A stretch of 64,000 nt of DNA from Pseudarthrobacter raffinosi (GCF_023913735.1 NZ_JAMXBH010000011.1:123523-187522); one strand, 5' to 3'; positions 37,269 through 46,480 are shown, counted from the stretch's first letter. The notes: generated by a model not told the origin, from the sequence alone. Program-made: numbers and translations.

Positions 37269-37946
37269 ATGGACCAGACAAAACGCCAGCCCAGACGAAT
37301 GGGCTGGCGTTTTGCGTTCCTGGCAGTTCTCCTGGCCGTGGCCATCAGCGGGCTGGTCCGTTCACTTTTGCTGGATGTCTATTACATACCGTCCGAATCC
37401 ATGGAGCCGGTCCTCGCGAAGGGGGACCGCATCCTGGTCTCCAGGACAGACTTCCATGCCGAACCCATCCGTCGGGGCGACATTGTGGTCTTCGACGGCA
37501 GGGGTTCGTTTGCTCCCCTGCACAGTGGGAAGGGCCCCTTTCTGGATTCCCTTGCAGCGGCCGGGCAGTGGCTTGGCCTGGCCAGCAGCGACACCACGTA
37601 CGTCAAACGTGTCATCGGCATCCCCGGGGACACCGTGGTCTGCTGCGATGCAGACGGAAAGATCACCGTCAACGGTGGGGCACTCGATGAGCCGTACCTG
37701 TTCGGCGGAGACAGCCCAAGCACGCAGGTCTTCAGCGCCGTGGTGCCCGACGGAAGGCTTTGGCTGCTCGGTGACCACCGCTCGGCGTCCGCCGATTCGC
37801 GCAGCCTGCTCGGTGCGCCCGGCGGCGGCATGGTGCCAATGGACCGCGTTATCGGCAGGCCGGTCCAGATCGTCTGGCCACTTGATAGATTTGCTGCAGT
37901 ACCACGGCCGCCAGCGGCAGGATCAACAACAGAGGACGGACAGTAG
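37269..37946 (+). CDS. lepB: Signal peptidase I (first of two)
   Basis: A 225-residue membrane-anchored protease that removes signal peptides outside the membrane. After a basic start comes one transmembrane helix (residues 14-33), then the catalytic serine 44 in YIPSESM and the general-base lysine 113 in YVKRVIGIPGD. The late box is LLGDHRSASADSR, with histidine where GDN is usual. AGGA lies about nine bases before ATG 37269. Codons 4-16 lie within a perfect terminator-type hairpin. Its stop abuts the ATG of a second signal peptidase gene. Confidence 0.92.
   Translation: MDQTKRQPRRMGWRFAFLAVLLAVAISGLVRSLLLDVYYIPSESMEPVLAKGDRILVSRTDFHAEPIRRGDIVVFDGRGSFAPLHSGKGPFLDSLAAAGQWLGLASSDTTYVKRVIGIPGDTVVCCDADGKITVNGGALDEPYLFGGDSPSTQVFSAVVPDGRLWLLGDHRSASADSRSLLGAPGGGMVPMDRVIGRPVQIVWPLDRFAAVPRPPAAGSTTEDGQ
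37279..37314 (+). terminator. Terminator-type hairpin inside the 5' end of lepB
   Basis: A perfect 15-bp inverted repeat, arms 37279-37293 and 37300-37314 around GACGAA, has an A-run on its 5' side and ends GGCGTTTTG. It lies 95-130 bp after the rplS stop and within codons 4-16 of lepB. It looks like the rplS terminator used as coding sequence, or an attenuator of lepB. Confidence 0.75.
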
Positions 37947-38798
37947 ATGCCCGAAAACAAAGCCCGGACACCTGAGCCGCCTCGCGACGGCGCCCCCGGT
38001 GCCGACACCGACGGTATGTCCGCCAACGCGATTTCCGGCGGCGGGACATCCGACGGCGTGGCGGATAGCAGCCCGTCGGCGCCACAGTCCGGCAGGCGAT
38101 CCGCGGCACCGACTTCCGAGCCCGCCGCCCCCAGCCAGCTCTTTGTCTGGCTGAAGGAGGTTGCCACGGTAGTGGTGATCGCCGTGGTGCTGTCCTTCCT
38201 GATCAAGACGTTCCTGTTCCGCGCGTTCTATATTCCGTCCGAGTCCATGGTCAGCACCCTGGACGTCAACGACCGCATCTTCGTGAACCTGCTGGTTCCG
38301 GAGCCGTTTTCCCTCTCACGCGGCGACGTTGTGGTCTTCCGTGACACCAAGGGCTGGCTGAGCTCCGCACCGGAGGAACCGAATGGACCTTTCACATGGG
38401 TCCAGGACGGTCTGACATTTGTGGGACTTTTGCCGGACAACTCGGAACAGCACCTCGTCAAACGGGTTGTCGGGCTACCCGGTGACCACGTGATCTGCTG
38501 CGATGCCGGCGGTAAACTGACCATCAACGGATCTCCTATTGATGAAACCTATGTCAACGGGGCTGAGGAACCGCAGATCCGTGCTTTCGACGTCGTTGTT
38601 CCTGAAGGAAAGGTCTGGGTCATGGGCGATAACCGCAATCACTCCGCGGATTCCCGCTCGCACCTGGAATCCAATGGCGGATTCGTCGACCTCGTGGACG
38701 TAGAGGGCAAAGCCGCCGTCATCGCATGGCCGCTGAACCGGATCACTGTCCTTGACAATTATCCGGCCGTCTTCCGGAACGTGCCTGCGGGAGGCTAG
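37947..38798 (+). CDS. lepB: Signal peptidase I (second of two)
   Basis: A 283-residue paralogue directly following the first copy. It differs by a Ser/Pro/Ala-rich cytoplasmic extension of about 65 residues before the membrane helix (near 70-90). The catalytic serine is in [11 protein letters not shown] and the lysine in [11 protein letters not shown], with the canonical [13 protein letters not shown] box. Both copies share an unusual double cysteine (ICCDAGGK here, VCCDADGK in the first) after the lysine box. Tandem copies may divide substrates or growth phases. Confidence 0.93.
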   Translation: MPENKARTPEPPRDGAPGADTDGMSANAISGGGTSDGVADSSPSAPQSGRRSAAPTSEPAAPSQLFVWLKEVATVVVIAVVLSFLIKTFLFRAFYIPSESMVSTLDVNDRIFVNLLVPEPFSLSRGDVVVFRDTKGWLSSAPEEPNGPFTWVQDGLTFVGLLPDNSEQHLVKRVVGLPGDHVICCDAGGKLTINGSPIDETYVNGAEEPQIRAFDVVVPEGKVWVMGDNRNHSADSRSHLESNGGFVDLVDVEGKAAVIAWPLNRITVLDNYPAVFRNVPAGG

Positions 38799-38800
38799 GG

Positions 38801-39538
38801 GTGTCCGCAGTGATACCGGCCACCGGGTCCAAGGCTCCGGCCCGCCAGACGGACGGGGTCCGCTCCAAAGCGCCGACGCTCCGGCATGAGCGGACGTTCA
38901 AAGCGCAGGGCGCCCGTTACCTGGCCGGCGTGGACGAAGTCGGCCGCGGGGCGCTGGCAGGACCGGTGAGCGTCGGAATCGCCGTCGTGGACCTCCACAC
39001 CCAGAAGCCCCTGGCCGGTGTGCGGGACAGCAAGCTCCTCAGCCCCGCCGAACGGGAACGGCTGGAACCGTTGGTCAGACGCTGGAGTGTTGCGTCCGCC
39101 GTCGGGCACGCTTCCGCGCGGGAGATCGACGCATTGGGCATAATCGCTGCGCTGCGGCTGGCCGGTACGCGCGCCTGGCAGGACATCCTTGCGGCCGGCA
39201 TCAGCCCCAATGTGGTGCTGCTCGATGGCAGCCACAACTGGCTCTCGCCCGCCGGGCAGCCCTCCCTGTTTGACGAGCCGCCCGTGGATTTCGCGTGCCT
39301 TGCCCCGGTCCACACCAAGATCAAGGCGGACATGCAGTGCCTGAGCGTGGCCGCAGCCAGCGTGATTGCGAAGGTGGAACGCGACGAGCAGATGCGCGGC
39401 CTGCACTGTGAATACCCCGAGTTTGGCTGGGACGTCAACAAGGGCTACGCCACGGCAATTCACCGGGACGCGCTCCGCGCCGCCGGAGCCACACCGTACC
39501 ACCGGGTGAGTTGGAACCTCCTGGGCGGCGAACTCTGA
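38801..39538 (+). CDS. rnhB: Ribonuclease HII
   Basis: RNase HII removes ribonucleotides misincorporated into DNA. The acidic active site is visible as [21 protein letters not shown] and [21 protein letters not shown]. It starts at GTG, two bases after the lepB stop. It is 245 residues with about 35 poorly conserved residues before the catalytic core. It belongs to the conserved rplS-lepB-rnhB-DUF2469-yraN run of actinobacteria. Confidence 0.94.
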   Translation: MSAVIPATGSKAPARQTDGVRSKAPTLRHERTFKAQGARYLAGVDEVGRGALAGPVSVGIAVVDLHTQKPLAGVRDSKLLSPAERERLEPLVRRWSVASAVGHASAREIDALGIIAALRLAGTRAWQDILAAGISPNVVLLDGSHNWLSPAGQPSLFDEPPVDFACLAPVHTKIKADMQCLSVAAASVIAKVERDEQMRGLHCEYPEFGWDVNKGYATAIHRDALRAAGATPYHRVSWNLLGGEL

Positions 39539-39631
39539 TTCCGTACCGCTCCAGTGCCTGCCGCACTGGTGTGGGGCTCGTGCGGCGCGGACGCTGCGAC
39601 TGCGGCGCCCTGGATGGTGCAAGATGGAAGC

Positions 39632-39958
39632 ATGAGTGCAGAGGATCTTGAAAACTATGAAACCGACATGGAGCTGCAGCTCTACCGTGAATACCGCGAT
39701 GTTGTCGGGCTCTTCAGTTACGTTGTCGAGACCGAACGCCGCTTTTACCTCGCAAACCACGTTGACCTGCAGGCCCGAAGCGCCGACGGCGAGGTCTACT
39801 TCGATCTGACGCTCCAGGATGCCTGGGTGTGGGATGTGTACCGTTCGGCACGGTTCGTGAAGACAGTCCGTGTCCTGACGTTCAAGGATGTCAACGTCGA
39901 AGAACTGCCCCGCAACGAGGATCTCGCCCTGCCGAAGGACGCTGACCTCGGCAACTGA
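39632..39958 (+). CDS. DUF2469 family protein
   Basis: A 108-residue acidic protein opening MSAEDLENYETDMELQLYREYRDVV, the hallmark of actinobacterial DUF2469. It also has the conserved YFDLTLQDAWVWDVYR. ATG 39632 was chosen for that N-terminus. The gene always seems to lie between rnhB and yraN in these genomes, but its role is not established. A small hairpin (39551-39569) lies in the gap after rnhB. Confidence 0.88.
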   Translation: MSAEDLENYETDMELQLYREYRDVVGLFSYVVETERRFYLANHVDLQARSADGEVYFDLTLQDAWVWDVYRSARFVKTVRVLTFKDVNVEELPRNEDLALPKDADLGN

Positions 39959-40081
39959 CGCCGGCCCACTGCTCCTCCACAGCCCCGCTGTATTGGGGCG
40001 GTTTTCCCGGGTTGCCCACATACGCGAATAGCCTGCTGTCCTCCGCTGTCCTGCCACTGCAGGCTGGTTGCGGAGGTAGAA

Positions 40082-40438
40082 ATGAAATCCAAAGACCTGT
40101 TGGGCCGGCGCGGCGAGGAACTCGCGGCCGGCTATCTTGAATCGCTCGGCATGCTGGTGGTGGAACGCAACTGGCGCTGCGCCGACGGTGAAATAGACAT
40201 TGTGGCCCTGGACGGCGACGCCCTGGTCATCGCAGAGGTGAAAACCCGCCGTTCCCTGGACTACGGGCACCCGTTCGAAGCCGTGGGGCCGGACAAACTC
40301 GCCCGGCTGCATCGGCTCGGTTCGGCGTGGTGCCGAGACCGGGAGCTGCGGATGCCGCTACGGCGCGTGGACGTCATTGCCGTGGTGGACGACGGCGGCG
40401 GCGAACCCGTGGTGGAACACCTCAAGGGGGTGGGGTAG
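40082..40438 (+). CDS. yraN: YraN/UPF0102 family protein
   Basis: A 118-residue protein of the restriction-endonuclease-like fold. It has the GRRGEELAAGYLESLG opening, WRCADGEIDIVALDGD and IAEVKTRR, which together form the D-x(n)-ExK nuclease-like core. Its cellular role is undefined, though it is consistently near comM and dprA. A GGAGG lies just before ATG 40082, and its stop abuts the start of the comM-like gene. Confidence 0.9.
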   Translation: MKSKDLLGRRGEELAAGYLESLGMLVVERNWRCADGEIDIVALDGDALVIAEVKTRRSLDYGHPFEAVGPDKLARLHRLGSAWCRDRELRMPLRRVDVIAVVDDGGGEPVVEHLKGVG

Positions 40439-41983
40439 ATGGCGCTGGGCCGGGCCTACTCCGTGGCACTGGTGGGATTGAACGGGTACATCGTCGAGGT
40501 AGAAGCAGATATTGGCCAGACCCTGCCGGCATTCGTGATCCTGGGCCTCCCGGACGCAGCCCTCAACGAGGCCAAGGAACGCATACGTTCCGCGGCCAAA
40601 AATTCCGGAATTCCGCTGAGCCGGCGGAAGATCACGGCCAACCTCATCCCTGCGTCGCTGCCCAAACGCGGTTCCGGCTTCGACCTTGCCGTGACCATGG
40701 CAGTCCTGAGGGCCGCAAATGACATCAAGCCCACCGGCCGGACCGTCTTCATCGCCGAACTCGGGCTGGATGGCCGGCTACGGCCGGTGCGCGGCATCCT
40801 GCCGGCAGTGATGGCGTCGGTGCAGGCCGGCTATCCGGACGTGGTGGTCGCGCACGCCAACCTCGGCGAAGCATCGCTAGTCCCCGGAGCCAACGTCAAG
40901 GGGTACCGCACGCTGGCGCGGCTGGCGCTCGATTTCGGTGCAGACCCGCAAGAGCTCGCACTGGACTTCGAGCCGGAGGACGAGGCCGGTCACGGGGACT
41001 CCGAACCGGGAGCCCAGGCTGTTCCTGACATGGCCGACGTCTCCGGCCAGGGCGAAGCCAGACGTGCACTCGAGGTGGCCGCTGCCGGGGCCCACCACCT
41101 GCTCCTGACCGGACCCCCGGGTGCGGGCAAGACCATGCTGGCCGAAAGACTTCCCGGTCTCCTGCCGGACCTTGCCGATAATGAGGCCATGGAAGTCACT
41201 GCCATCCACTCCCTCTGCGGCCTTCCCTCATCCGCCGTTCAGCTTGTGCGGCGGCCGCCGTTCGAAAACCCGCATCATTCGGCTACAGCCGCCGCCATTA
41301 TCGGCGGGGGATCGGGGTTGCCGCGCCCGGGTGCGGCGTCGCGGGCGCACCGCGGTGTCCTGTTCCTGGACGAGGCCCCGGAATACGAACGGCGCGTCCT
41401 GGACGCCCTCCGCCAGCCCCTGGAGAGCGGGGAGCTGGTCATTCACCGCTCGGCAGGAACGGCAGCCTACCCTGCCCGGTTCCAGCTGGTCCTTGCCGCC
41501 AATCCCTGTCCCTGCGGCAAGGCTTCGGGAAAGGGCCTGGACTGCACGTGTACGCCCATGATGCGGCGCCGCTACGTGGCCAGGATGTCCGGTCCGCTGC
41601 TGGACCGGGTGGATATCCAGCTGCAGGTGGAACGCGTGTCACTGGCCGACTTCGGCCAGGCGGGCGCCGAAGAAGACACAGCCGCCGTGGCACGGAGGGT
41701 AGGCGACGCACGCCGGCGCCAGGCCGAACGGCTGCGGCCGCTGGGAATGGAAACGAACTCGCAGGTGCCCGGCCGGATTCTGCGCGGCGCCCTGCGGCTG
41801 CCGGCCGACGCCACGCGGATCCTGGACCACTCACTGGAGCGGGGCGTACTGACCGCCAGGGGCTATGACAGGGTTCTCCGGCTGGCCTGGACCCTGGCGG
41901 ACCTGTCGCACCGCGACATGCCCGACACCAACGACATCGGCCAGGCCCTTGGCCTCCGGCAGGCTGCCTCGGCAGCTGCGTGA
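40439..41983 (+). CDS. comM: YifB/ComM-type AAA+ ATPase
   Basis: A 514-residue magnesium-chelatase-like ATPase. The N-terminal Lon-protease-like domain (residues 1-170) is followed by an AAA+ core with Walker A (LTGPPGAGKTMLAERLPGLL), Walker B (GVLFLDEAPE), a cysteine cluster (NPCPCG...CTC, about residues 354-367) and a C-terminal lid. ComM promotes branch migration during natural transformation in Haemophilus and Vibrio. Being next to dprA supports a DNA-uptake or recombination role, but no uptake apparatus is in the window. Confidence 0.9.
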   Translation: MALGRAYSVALVGLNGYIVEVEADIGQTLPAFVILGLPDAALNEAKERIRSAAKNSGIPLSRRKITANLIPASLPKRGSGFDLAVTMAVLRAANDIKPTGRTVFIAELGLDGRLRPVRGILPAVMASVQAGYPDVVVAHANLGEASLVPGANVKGYRTLARLALDFGADPQELALDFEPEDEAGHGDSEPGAQAVPDMADVSGQGEARRALEVAAAGAHHLLLTGPPGAGKTMLAERLPGLLPDLADNEAMEVTAIHSLCGLPSSAVQLVRRPPFENPHHSATAAAIIGGGSGLPRPGAASRAHRGVLFLDEAPEYERRVLDALRQPLESGELVIHRSAGTAAYPARFQLVLAANPCPCGKASGKGLDCTCTPMMRRRYVARMSGPLLDRVDIQLQVERVSLADFGQAGAEEDTAAVARRVGDARRRQAERLRPLGMETNSQVPGRILRGALRLPADATRILDHSLERGVLTARGYDRVLRLAWTLADLSHRDMPDTNDIGQALGLRQAASAAA

Positions 41984-41996
41984 AGGAAGAAACCAC

Positions 41997-43181
41997 ATGG
42001 ACAACGAACGGATCGCCCGGGCCGCCCTGTCGCGGCTCATGGAACCGCAGGACGCGGCCGGACTGGCCCTGGTACAGGCCACCGGCGCACCCGACGCCTT
42101 GAAAATCGCCACGGGCCAGGCGGCCGCCGGCCCGGCACTGGAGCGGGAGATCACCGGACTGCTGGCGGACAACGGCGCCGGAACCAGCTGGGCGGGGATG
42201 GCTGCCTCCCTCAAACGCTGGGCTCCCCGCATTCCGGATCTGGCGCCCGAGCGTGACCTGGCCACCATGGCACGCCTTGGCGGCCGGCTGATAATCCCGT
42301 CGGATGATCTCTGGCCTGCCCAGCTCGGGGACCTTGGGATGCAGGAGCCCATCTGTCTGTGGTGGCGGGGCCTGGAACAGGAGCTTCCCGGTCCGGCCCG
42401 GAGCGTGGCGCTGGTGGGGTCCCGCGACAGCACCAGCTACGGCGCATCGGTGACCGGGGACCTCGCCTACTCCCTGGCTCAGCGGGGCTTCACCGTGGTG
42501 TCCGGGGGCGCGTACGGCATCGACGCCCACGCGCACCGGGCAGCACTGGCCGGGGGATCAGCGGCGGTGCCTACCATCGCGGTGATGGCTGGTGGTGTGG
42601 ACCGGTTCTATCCGTCCGGCAATGAGGATCTCCTGCGGGCGGTCTGCAACCAGGGAGCGGTGCTCGCAGAGGTGCCGCCGGGGTCGGCGCCCACTCGCTA
42701 CCGCTTTCTCCAACGGAACAGGCTGATCGCGGCCTTGGCCGCTGTGACGGTGGTGGTGGAAGCGCGCTGGCGGTCCGGTGCGCTGAACACGGCCCACCAC
42801 GCGGAGACGCTTGGCCGGGCGGTGGGAGCTGTGCCGGGGTCCGTGCACAGCGCCAACTCCGCCGGCTGCCACCGTCTACTCCGGGATGGCGGGGCTGTCT
42901 GCGTGACTGACGCCGCGGAGATCGCCGAACTGGCCTCCCCAAGCGGCGTGGGGCTTGCGGCGCCCGGGACAGCGCATGCGGCCGACCATGACGGACTGAC
43001 CCTGGAGGATCTGATCCTTCTTGACGCCCTGCCGCTGCGGTCCACCACGTCCGTGGACAAGCTCTGCGCAGTTGCCGGCCTCAGTGCGGACTCCGTGCGG
43101 GCCGGGTTGGGCAGGCTAGGCCTGCTGGGGCTCGCAGCTTCAGAAAGGGGAGGCTGGAAACGGGCCAAGGAATTAGCGTAG
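41997..43181 (+). CDS. dprA: DNA-processing protein DprA
   Basis: DprA loads RecA on incoming single-stranded DNA. The Rossmann core is clear: SVALVGSRDSTSYG, VVSGGAYGIDAHAHRAAL and GSAPTRYRFLQRNRLIAAL, followed by a C-terminal winged-helix domain (residues 330-394). ATG 41997 has GAAGGAAG upstream and gives 394 residues. It follows the comM-like gene after 13 bp and precedes a tyrosine recombinase. Confidence 0.92.
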   Translation: MDNERIARAALSRLMEPQDAAGLALVQATGAPDALKIATGQAAAGPALEREITGLLADNGAGTSWAGMAASLKRWAPRIPDLAPERDLATMARLGGRLIIPSDDLWPAQLGDLGMQEPICLWWRGLEQELPGPARSVALVGSRDSTSYGASVTGDLAYSLAQRGFTVVSGGAYGIDAHAHRAALAGGSAAVPTIAVMAGGVDRFYPSGNEDLLRAVCNQGAVLAEVPPGSAPTRYRFLQRNRLIAALAAVTVVVEARWRSGALNTAHHAETLGRAVGAVPGSVHSANSAGCHRLLRDGGAVCVTDAAEIAELASPSGVGLAAPGTAHAADHDGLTLEDLILLDALPLRSTTSVDKLCAVAGLSADSVRAGLGRLGLLGLAASERGGWKRAKELA

Positions 43182-43231
43182 TTGCCTGTGTCCGGCACGG
43201 GATTCCCGCGGAGTTCTGGGACAGTGGAACA

Positions 43232-44158
43232 GTGCAGAATCAGGAACTGTCCCGGGCGTTTGAGCAGGCACTCGCAGACTTCGGCAGATACCTGACCGCC
43301 GAGCGGGCCCGGTCCGGGCATACGCTTCGGGCATACCTGTCCGATCTTCGAAGCCTCCTGGAATACGCCGCCTCCGAGGGCGTCACGGATCTGCCGGAAC
43401 TGGAGCTGGGCACTCTCCGACGCTGGCTCGGGGCGCAGAGCCAGGCCGGGATATCCCGGGCCACCCTTGCGCGGCGATCGGCTACAGCGCGTTCCTTCAC
43501 CACGTGGGCCATGCGGGAAGAGCTCATCGAGACCGATCCTGCCCTCCGTCTCAGGGCTCCCAAAGCGGAAAAGTCACTGCCCGGGGTGCTGCAGTCCCAA
43601 CAACTCCTCAGGCTGCTGAACAGTCTGGAAGAAGCCGCGGCTAACGGGTCACCGGTTCCGGTGCGTAACCGGGCCATGGTGGAGCTCCTATACGCCACGG
43701 GGCTGCGGGTGGGGGAGCTGGCCGCCTTGGATGTGGACGATCTCAACCCGGACCGCCGGACCCTACGGGTGGTCGGCAAGGGCAACAAGGAACGGACGGT
43801 TCCCTACGGCGTCCCGGCAGCTGTAGCGGTCGACGACTGGCTCCGCAGGGCCAGGCCGCTCCTGGCGACGGGCCACAGCGGACCGGCGCTTTTCCTGGGC
43901 GCCAGAGGAAACCGTGTTGACCAGCGTCAGGTCAGGACCGTGGTGAATGCTCTCTTCGAAGCTTTGGGCGACACCTCAGCAACCGGTCCGCACGCGCTAA
44001 GGCATACTGCGGCAACGCACCTGCTCGATGGCGGCGCGGATCTTCGTGCGGTCCAGGAAATCCTGGGCCACAGCAGCCTCGCCACTACGCAGATCTACAC
44101 CCATGTGTCCGTTGAGCGGCTCCGGAGCAGCTACCAGCAGGCCCATCCCCGGGCCTGA
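43232..44158 (+). CDS. xerC: Tyrosine recombinase XerC
   Basis: A 308-residue XerC-type recombinase. The N-terminal SAM-like core-binding domain (residues 8-95) precedes a catalytic domain with arginine in YATGLRVGEL, lysine in GKGNKER, HALRHTAATHLL, LGHSSLATTQIYTHV and the tyrosine nucleophile in that last segment. It should resolve chromosome dimers with XerD at dif. GTG 43232 is the start. Its place after dprA, in a housekeeping run without integrated elements, argues against a phage integrase. Confidence 0.92.
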   Translation: MQNQELSRAFEQALADFGRYLTAERARSGHTLRAYLSDLRSLLEYAASEGVTDLPELELGTLRRWLGAQSQAGISRATLARRSATARSFTTWAMREELIETDPALRLRAPKAEKSLPGVLQSQQLLRLLNSLEEAAANGSPVPVRNRAMVELLYATGLRVGELAALDVDDLNPDRRTLRVVGKGNKERTVPYGVPAAVAVDDWLRRARPLLATGHSGPALFLGARGNRVDQRQVRTVVNALFEALGDTSATGPHALRHTAATHLLDGGADLRAVQEILGHSSLATTQIYTHVSVERLRSSYQQAHPRA

Positions 44159-44207
44159 GAGCCGTGGATTCCCGCCAACGCGGGGTTAATTCCAGGACTG
44201 TGTTACC

Positions 44208-44251
44208 TATGGCGGATCGCACTGGCGTAATTACGCGGCGTACGGCACAAT
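44208..44251 (+). promoter_or_regulatory. DUF3145 promoter with box shared with DUF3052
   Basis: TATGGCGGATCGC (44208-44220), two variable bases and TGGCG (44223-44227) are followed 16 bp later by GGCACAAT (44244-44251), a likely -10. The same arrangement, with the first 13 bases identical, precedes the DUF3052 gene at 53371-53413. The box spans the -35 region, so it may replace a poor -35 or bind an activator. Confidence 0.5.
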
Positions 44252-44276
44252 AAGAGTCACGTCCGGCAACTTTCAA

Positions 44277-44310
44277 GTGACGCTTGAAGCTCTTTCGCTT
44301 CGCGCGTCAC
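44277..44310 (+). other. Hairpin in the DUF3145 leader
   Basis: GTGACGC (44277-44283) pairs with GCGTCAC (44304-44310). Inside, GAAGC (44286-44290) pairs with GCTTC (44297-44301) after a 2x2 internal loop. It starts about 20 bases after the expected transcription start and leaves about 125 bases before the DUF3145 ATG. It could be an RNA regulatory element. No U-run follows. Confidence 0.5.
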
Positions 44311-44434
44311 CCGCAAGTCCGGACACAGCTTAATAATCAGGCAGGGAACACCGCCGCTGGAACATACAGCACCGGGCAGTTTCATCCAGGCAGAGGTCGT
44401 TGGGGAAGACGTACCTACAGCTATGGAGGATGGA

Positions 44435-44938
44435 ATGTCTGTTGCAATGACCCGCGGTGTGCTGTTTGTTCACTCAGCCCCTACAGCACTGTGCCCGCAC
44501 GTTGAGTGGGCCATTGGATCCGTCGTGGACAAGCGGACGGATCTAGAGTGGACCCCTCAGCCTGCCGCGCCCGGAATGTTCCGCGCCGAGCTCTCCTGGA
44601 CAGGAACCCCGGGCACCGGATCGCTGCTGGCATCCTCACTTCGCGGCTGGGCCCATCTTCGCTACGAGGTCACTGAAGAGCCGAGCCAGGGAGTTGACGG
44701 CGGCCGCTGGTCGCATACCCCCGAACTGGGAATCTTCCACGCCACAACGGACGTCCACGGCAACATCATGGTCTCAGAGGACCGCATCCGTTACGCCTAC
44801 GAATCGGGTGCCGGCGATCCCTCGGCCGTGTACCACGAGCTTTCCCTGGCCTTGGGTGAGGCGTGGGACGAGGAACTAGAGCCGTTCCGCCACGCAGCCG
44901 AGGGCGCACCGGTCCGCTGGCTGCACCAGGTGGGCTGA
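44435..44938 (+). CDS. DUF3145 family protein
   Basis: A 167-residue protein typical of actinobacterial DUF3145: MTRGVLFVHSAP near the start, ALCPHVEWAIGSV, a tryptophan-rich middle and EEPSQGVDGGRWSHTPELG. No known catalytic motif is visible. ATG 44435 has GGAGG six bases upstream. It is preceded by an unusually long leader with a hairpin, and by a promoter box shared with the DUF3052 gene. A strong terminator follows. Confidence 0.87.
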   Translation: MSVAMTRGVLFVHSAPTALCPHVEWAIGSVVDKRTDLEWTPQPAAPGMFRAELSWTGTPGTGSLLASSLRGWAHLRYEVTEEPSQGVDGGRWSHTPELGIFHATTDVHGNIMVSEDRIRYAYESGAGDPSAVYHELSLALGEAWDEELEPFRHAAEGAPVRWLHQVG

Positions 44939-45024
44939 CCGCCGTCGGACATCACGCCGTCGTACTTCCTGTCCGCTGTCCCGGCAGAAGACGTGCCGGA
45001 TCGGAAGGCGGCGCTCCATAGCAA

Positions 45025-45060
45025 AAGCAGAGGCCCCGCCACATGGCGGGGCCTCTGCTT
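45025..45060. terminator. Bidirectional intrinsic terminator
   Basis: A perfect 16-bp stem (45025-45040 with 45045-45060) and a four-base ACAT loop, flanked by AAAA on one side and CTTCG on the other. It separates the convergent DUF3145 and fabF genes. Confidence 0.9.
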
Positions 45061-45092
45061 CGTCTGCGGTACTTGCTGTTCCCGCGCTGCTG

Positions 45093-46328
45093 CTAGATGC
45101 TGCGGACAGCGATCACGGCGTTGTGGCCGCCGAAGCCGAACGAGTTGCTCAGGGCCACGATGTCGCCTGCCGGCAGATCCCTCGCCGACGTGACGACGTC
45201 GAGCGGGATCTCCGGGTCCTGGTTCTCGAGGTTAATGGTGAGCGGGGCGTTGCGGTGGTACACGGCCAGCACAGTGAGTACTGCCTCCACGGCACCTGAC
45301 GCGCCCAGCAGGTGGCCCATCTGTGACTTAGTGGCGGACACTGCGACGTTGTCGAGGTGGTTCCCCAGCGATGCGCGGAGGGCCGTGTACTCGGGCTTGT
45401 CACCGACGGGAGTTGAAGTGGCGTGCGCGTTGACGTGGACAACGTCCTCGGCCTGGATCCGGCCGTCGAACATGGCTGCCTTCAGCGCGCGCGTGGCGCC
45501 CAGGCCCTGGGGGTCCGGGGCGGTGATGTGGTAGGCATCGGCCGTCACGGAGGTGCCGGCCAGTTCGCCGTAGATGCGGGCGCCGCGGGCAATGGCGTGT
45601 TCCTCAGCTTCGAGCACCAGCGCGCCGGCGCCTTCGCCCATCACAAAGCCGTCGCGGCCCAGATCGTAGGGGCGTGAGGCGCCCTGGGGGTCGTCGTTGC
45701 GGCGCGAGAGGGCCTGCATGGACGAGAACGCGGCCAGGGGCATGGGGTGGATGGCTGCCTCGGCGCCGCCGCACATCACTACGTCGGCCTTGCCGGAGCG
45801 GATCAGCTCCAGGCCCAGGTGAAGGGCCTCGGTGCCCGACGCGCAGGCCGAAACAGGGGTGTGGGCGCCGGCACGGGCGCCAAGGTCAAGGCTGACGGCT
45901 GCTGCGACGCCGTTGGGCATCAGCATGGGCACCGTCATGGGCAGGACGCGGCGCGGGCCCTTTTCCTTCAGCGTGTCCCACGCGTCCAGCAGCGTCCAGA
46001 CGCCGCCGATGCCGGTGGCGAAGGCGACCGCAAGGCGGTCGGGGTCAATCTCGGTGATGCCGGAATCGGCCCAGGCTTCACGGGAGGCGATGACGCCGAA
46101 CTGGGTGGACGGGTCCATCCGCTTGGCCTCAACGCGGCTCAGGACCGATAGTGCCGGAGTGGAGCAGCGGGCGGCGAAGTGGACCGGCAGTTCGTACTTG
46201 GCGACCCATTCGTCTTCCAGCGTGCGGGCACCGGAGACCCCCTTCAGCGCGTTGTTCCACATGGTGGGTACGTCGCCGCCGATGGGCGTGGTGGCACCCA
46301 GACCGGTAATGACTACTTTGCGTGTCAT
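45093..46328 (-). CDS. fabF: Beta-ketoacyl-ACP synthase II
   Basis: FabF elongates acyl chains by condensing malonyl-ACP with acyl-ACP. The 411-residue thiolase-fold enzyme has the catalytic cysteine in VSACASGTEAL, the first histidine in VNAHATSTPVGD and the second in SQMGHLLGASG. ATG 46328 gives the family start MTRKVVITGLGATTPIGG. It is the last gene of a fabD-fabH-acpP-fabF operon under the PucR-type regulator upstream. fabG and the dehydratase are not in the cluster. Confidence 0.95.
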   Translation of the reverse strand: MTRKVVITGLGATTPIGGDVPTMWNNALKGVSGARTLEDEWVAKYELPVHFAARCSTPALSVLSRVEAKRMDPSTQFGVIASREAWADSGITEIDPDRLAVAFATGIGGVWTLLDAWDTLKEKGPRRVLPMTVPMLMPNGVAAAVSLDLGARAGAHTPVSACASGTEALHLGLELIRSGKADVVMCGGAEAAIHPMPLAAFSSMQALSRRNDDPQGASRPYDLGRDGFVMGEGAGALVLEAEEHAIARGARIYGELAGTSVTADAYHITAPDPQGLGATRALKAAMFDGRIQAEDVVHVNAHATSTPVGDKPEYTALRASLGNHLDNVAVSATKSQMGHLLGASGAVEAVLTVLAVYHRNAPLTINLENQDPEIPLDVVTSARDLPAGDIVALSNSFGFGGHNAVIAVRSI

Positions 46329-46480
46329 TGGATCACTCTCTGTCGGTGGGCAGGCCGTATCCGGTTGTCCGGCGGGGTCCCGCGTGTGGGGCAGCTGGCT
46401 GCCGAAAAATGTGGTGGACTGCCGGTCCGGCCTGAGCACGGACCGGCAGTCCAGTCAGCCTTAAGGGGCTGAAGCCTTGG

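Noticed and set aside
41997..42000. Natural-competence island suggested by comM and dprA
   Set aside because: Both are part of a gene run common to many actinobacteria without shown transformation, and no comEA/comEC or pilus genes are in the window.
43232..44158. XerC gene as a phage or island integrase
   Set aside because: The neighbours are a conserved housekeeping run and there is no attachment-site duplication or tRNA. The sequence matches chromosomal XerC.
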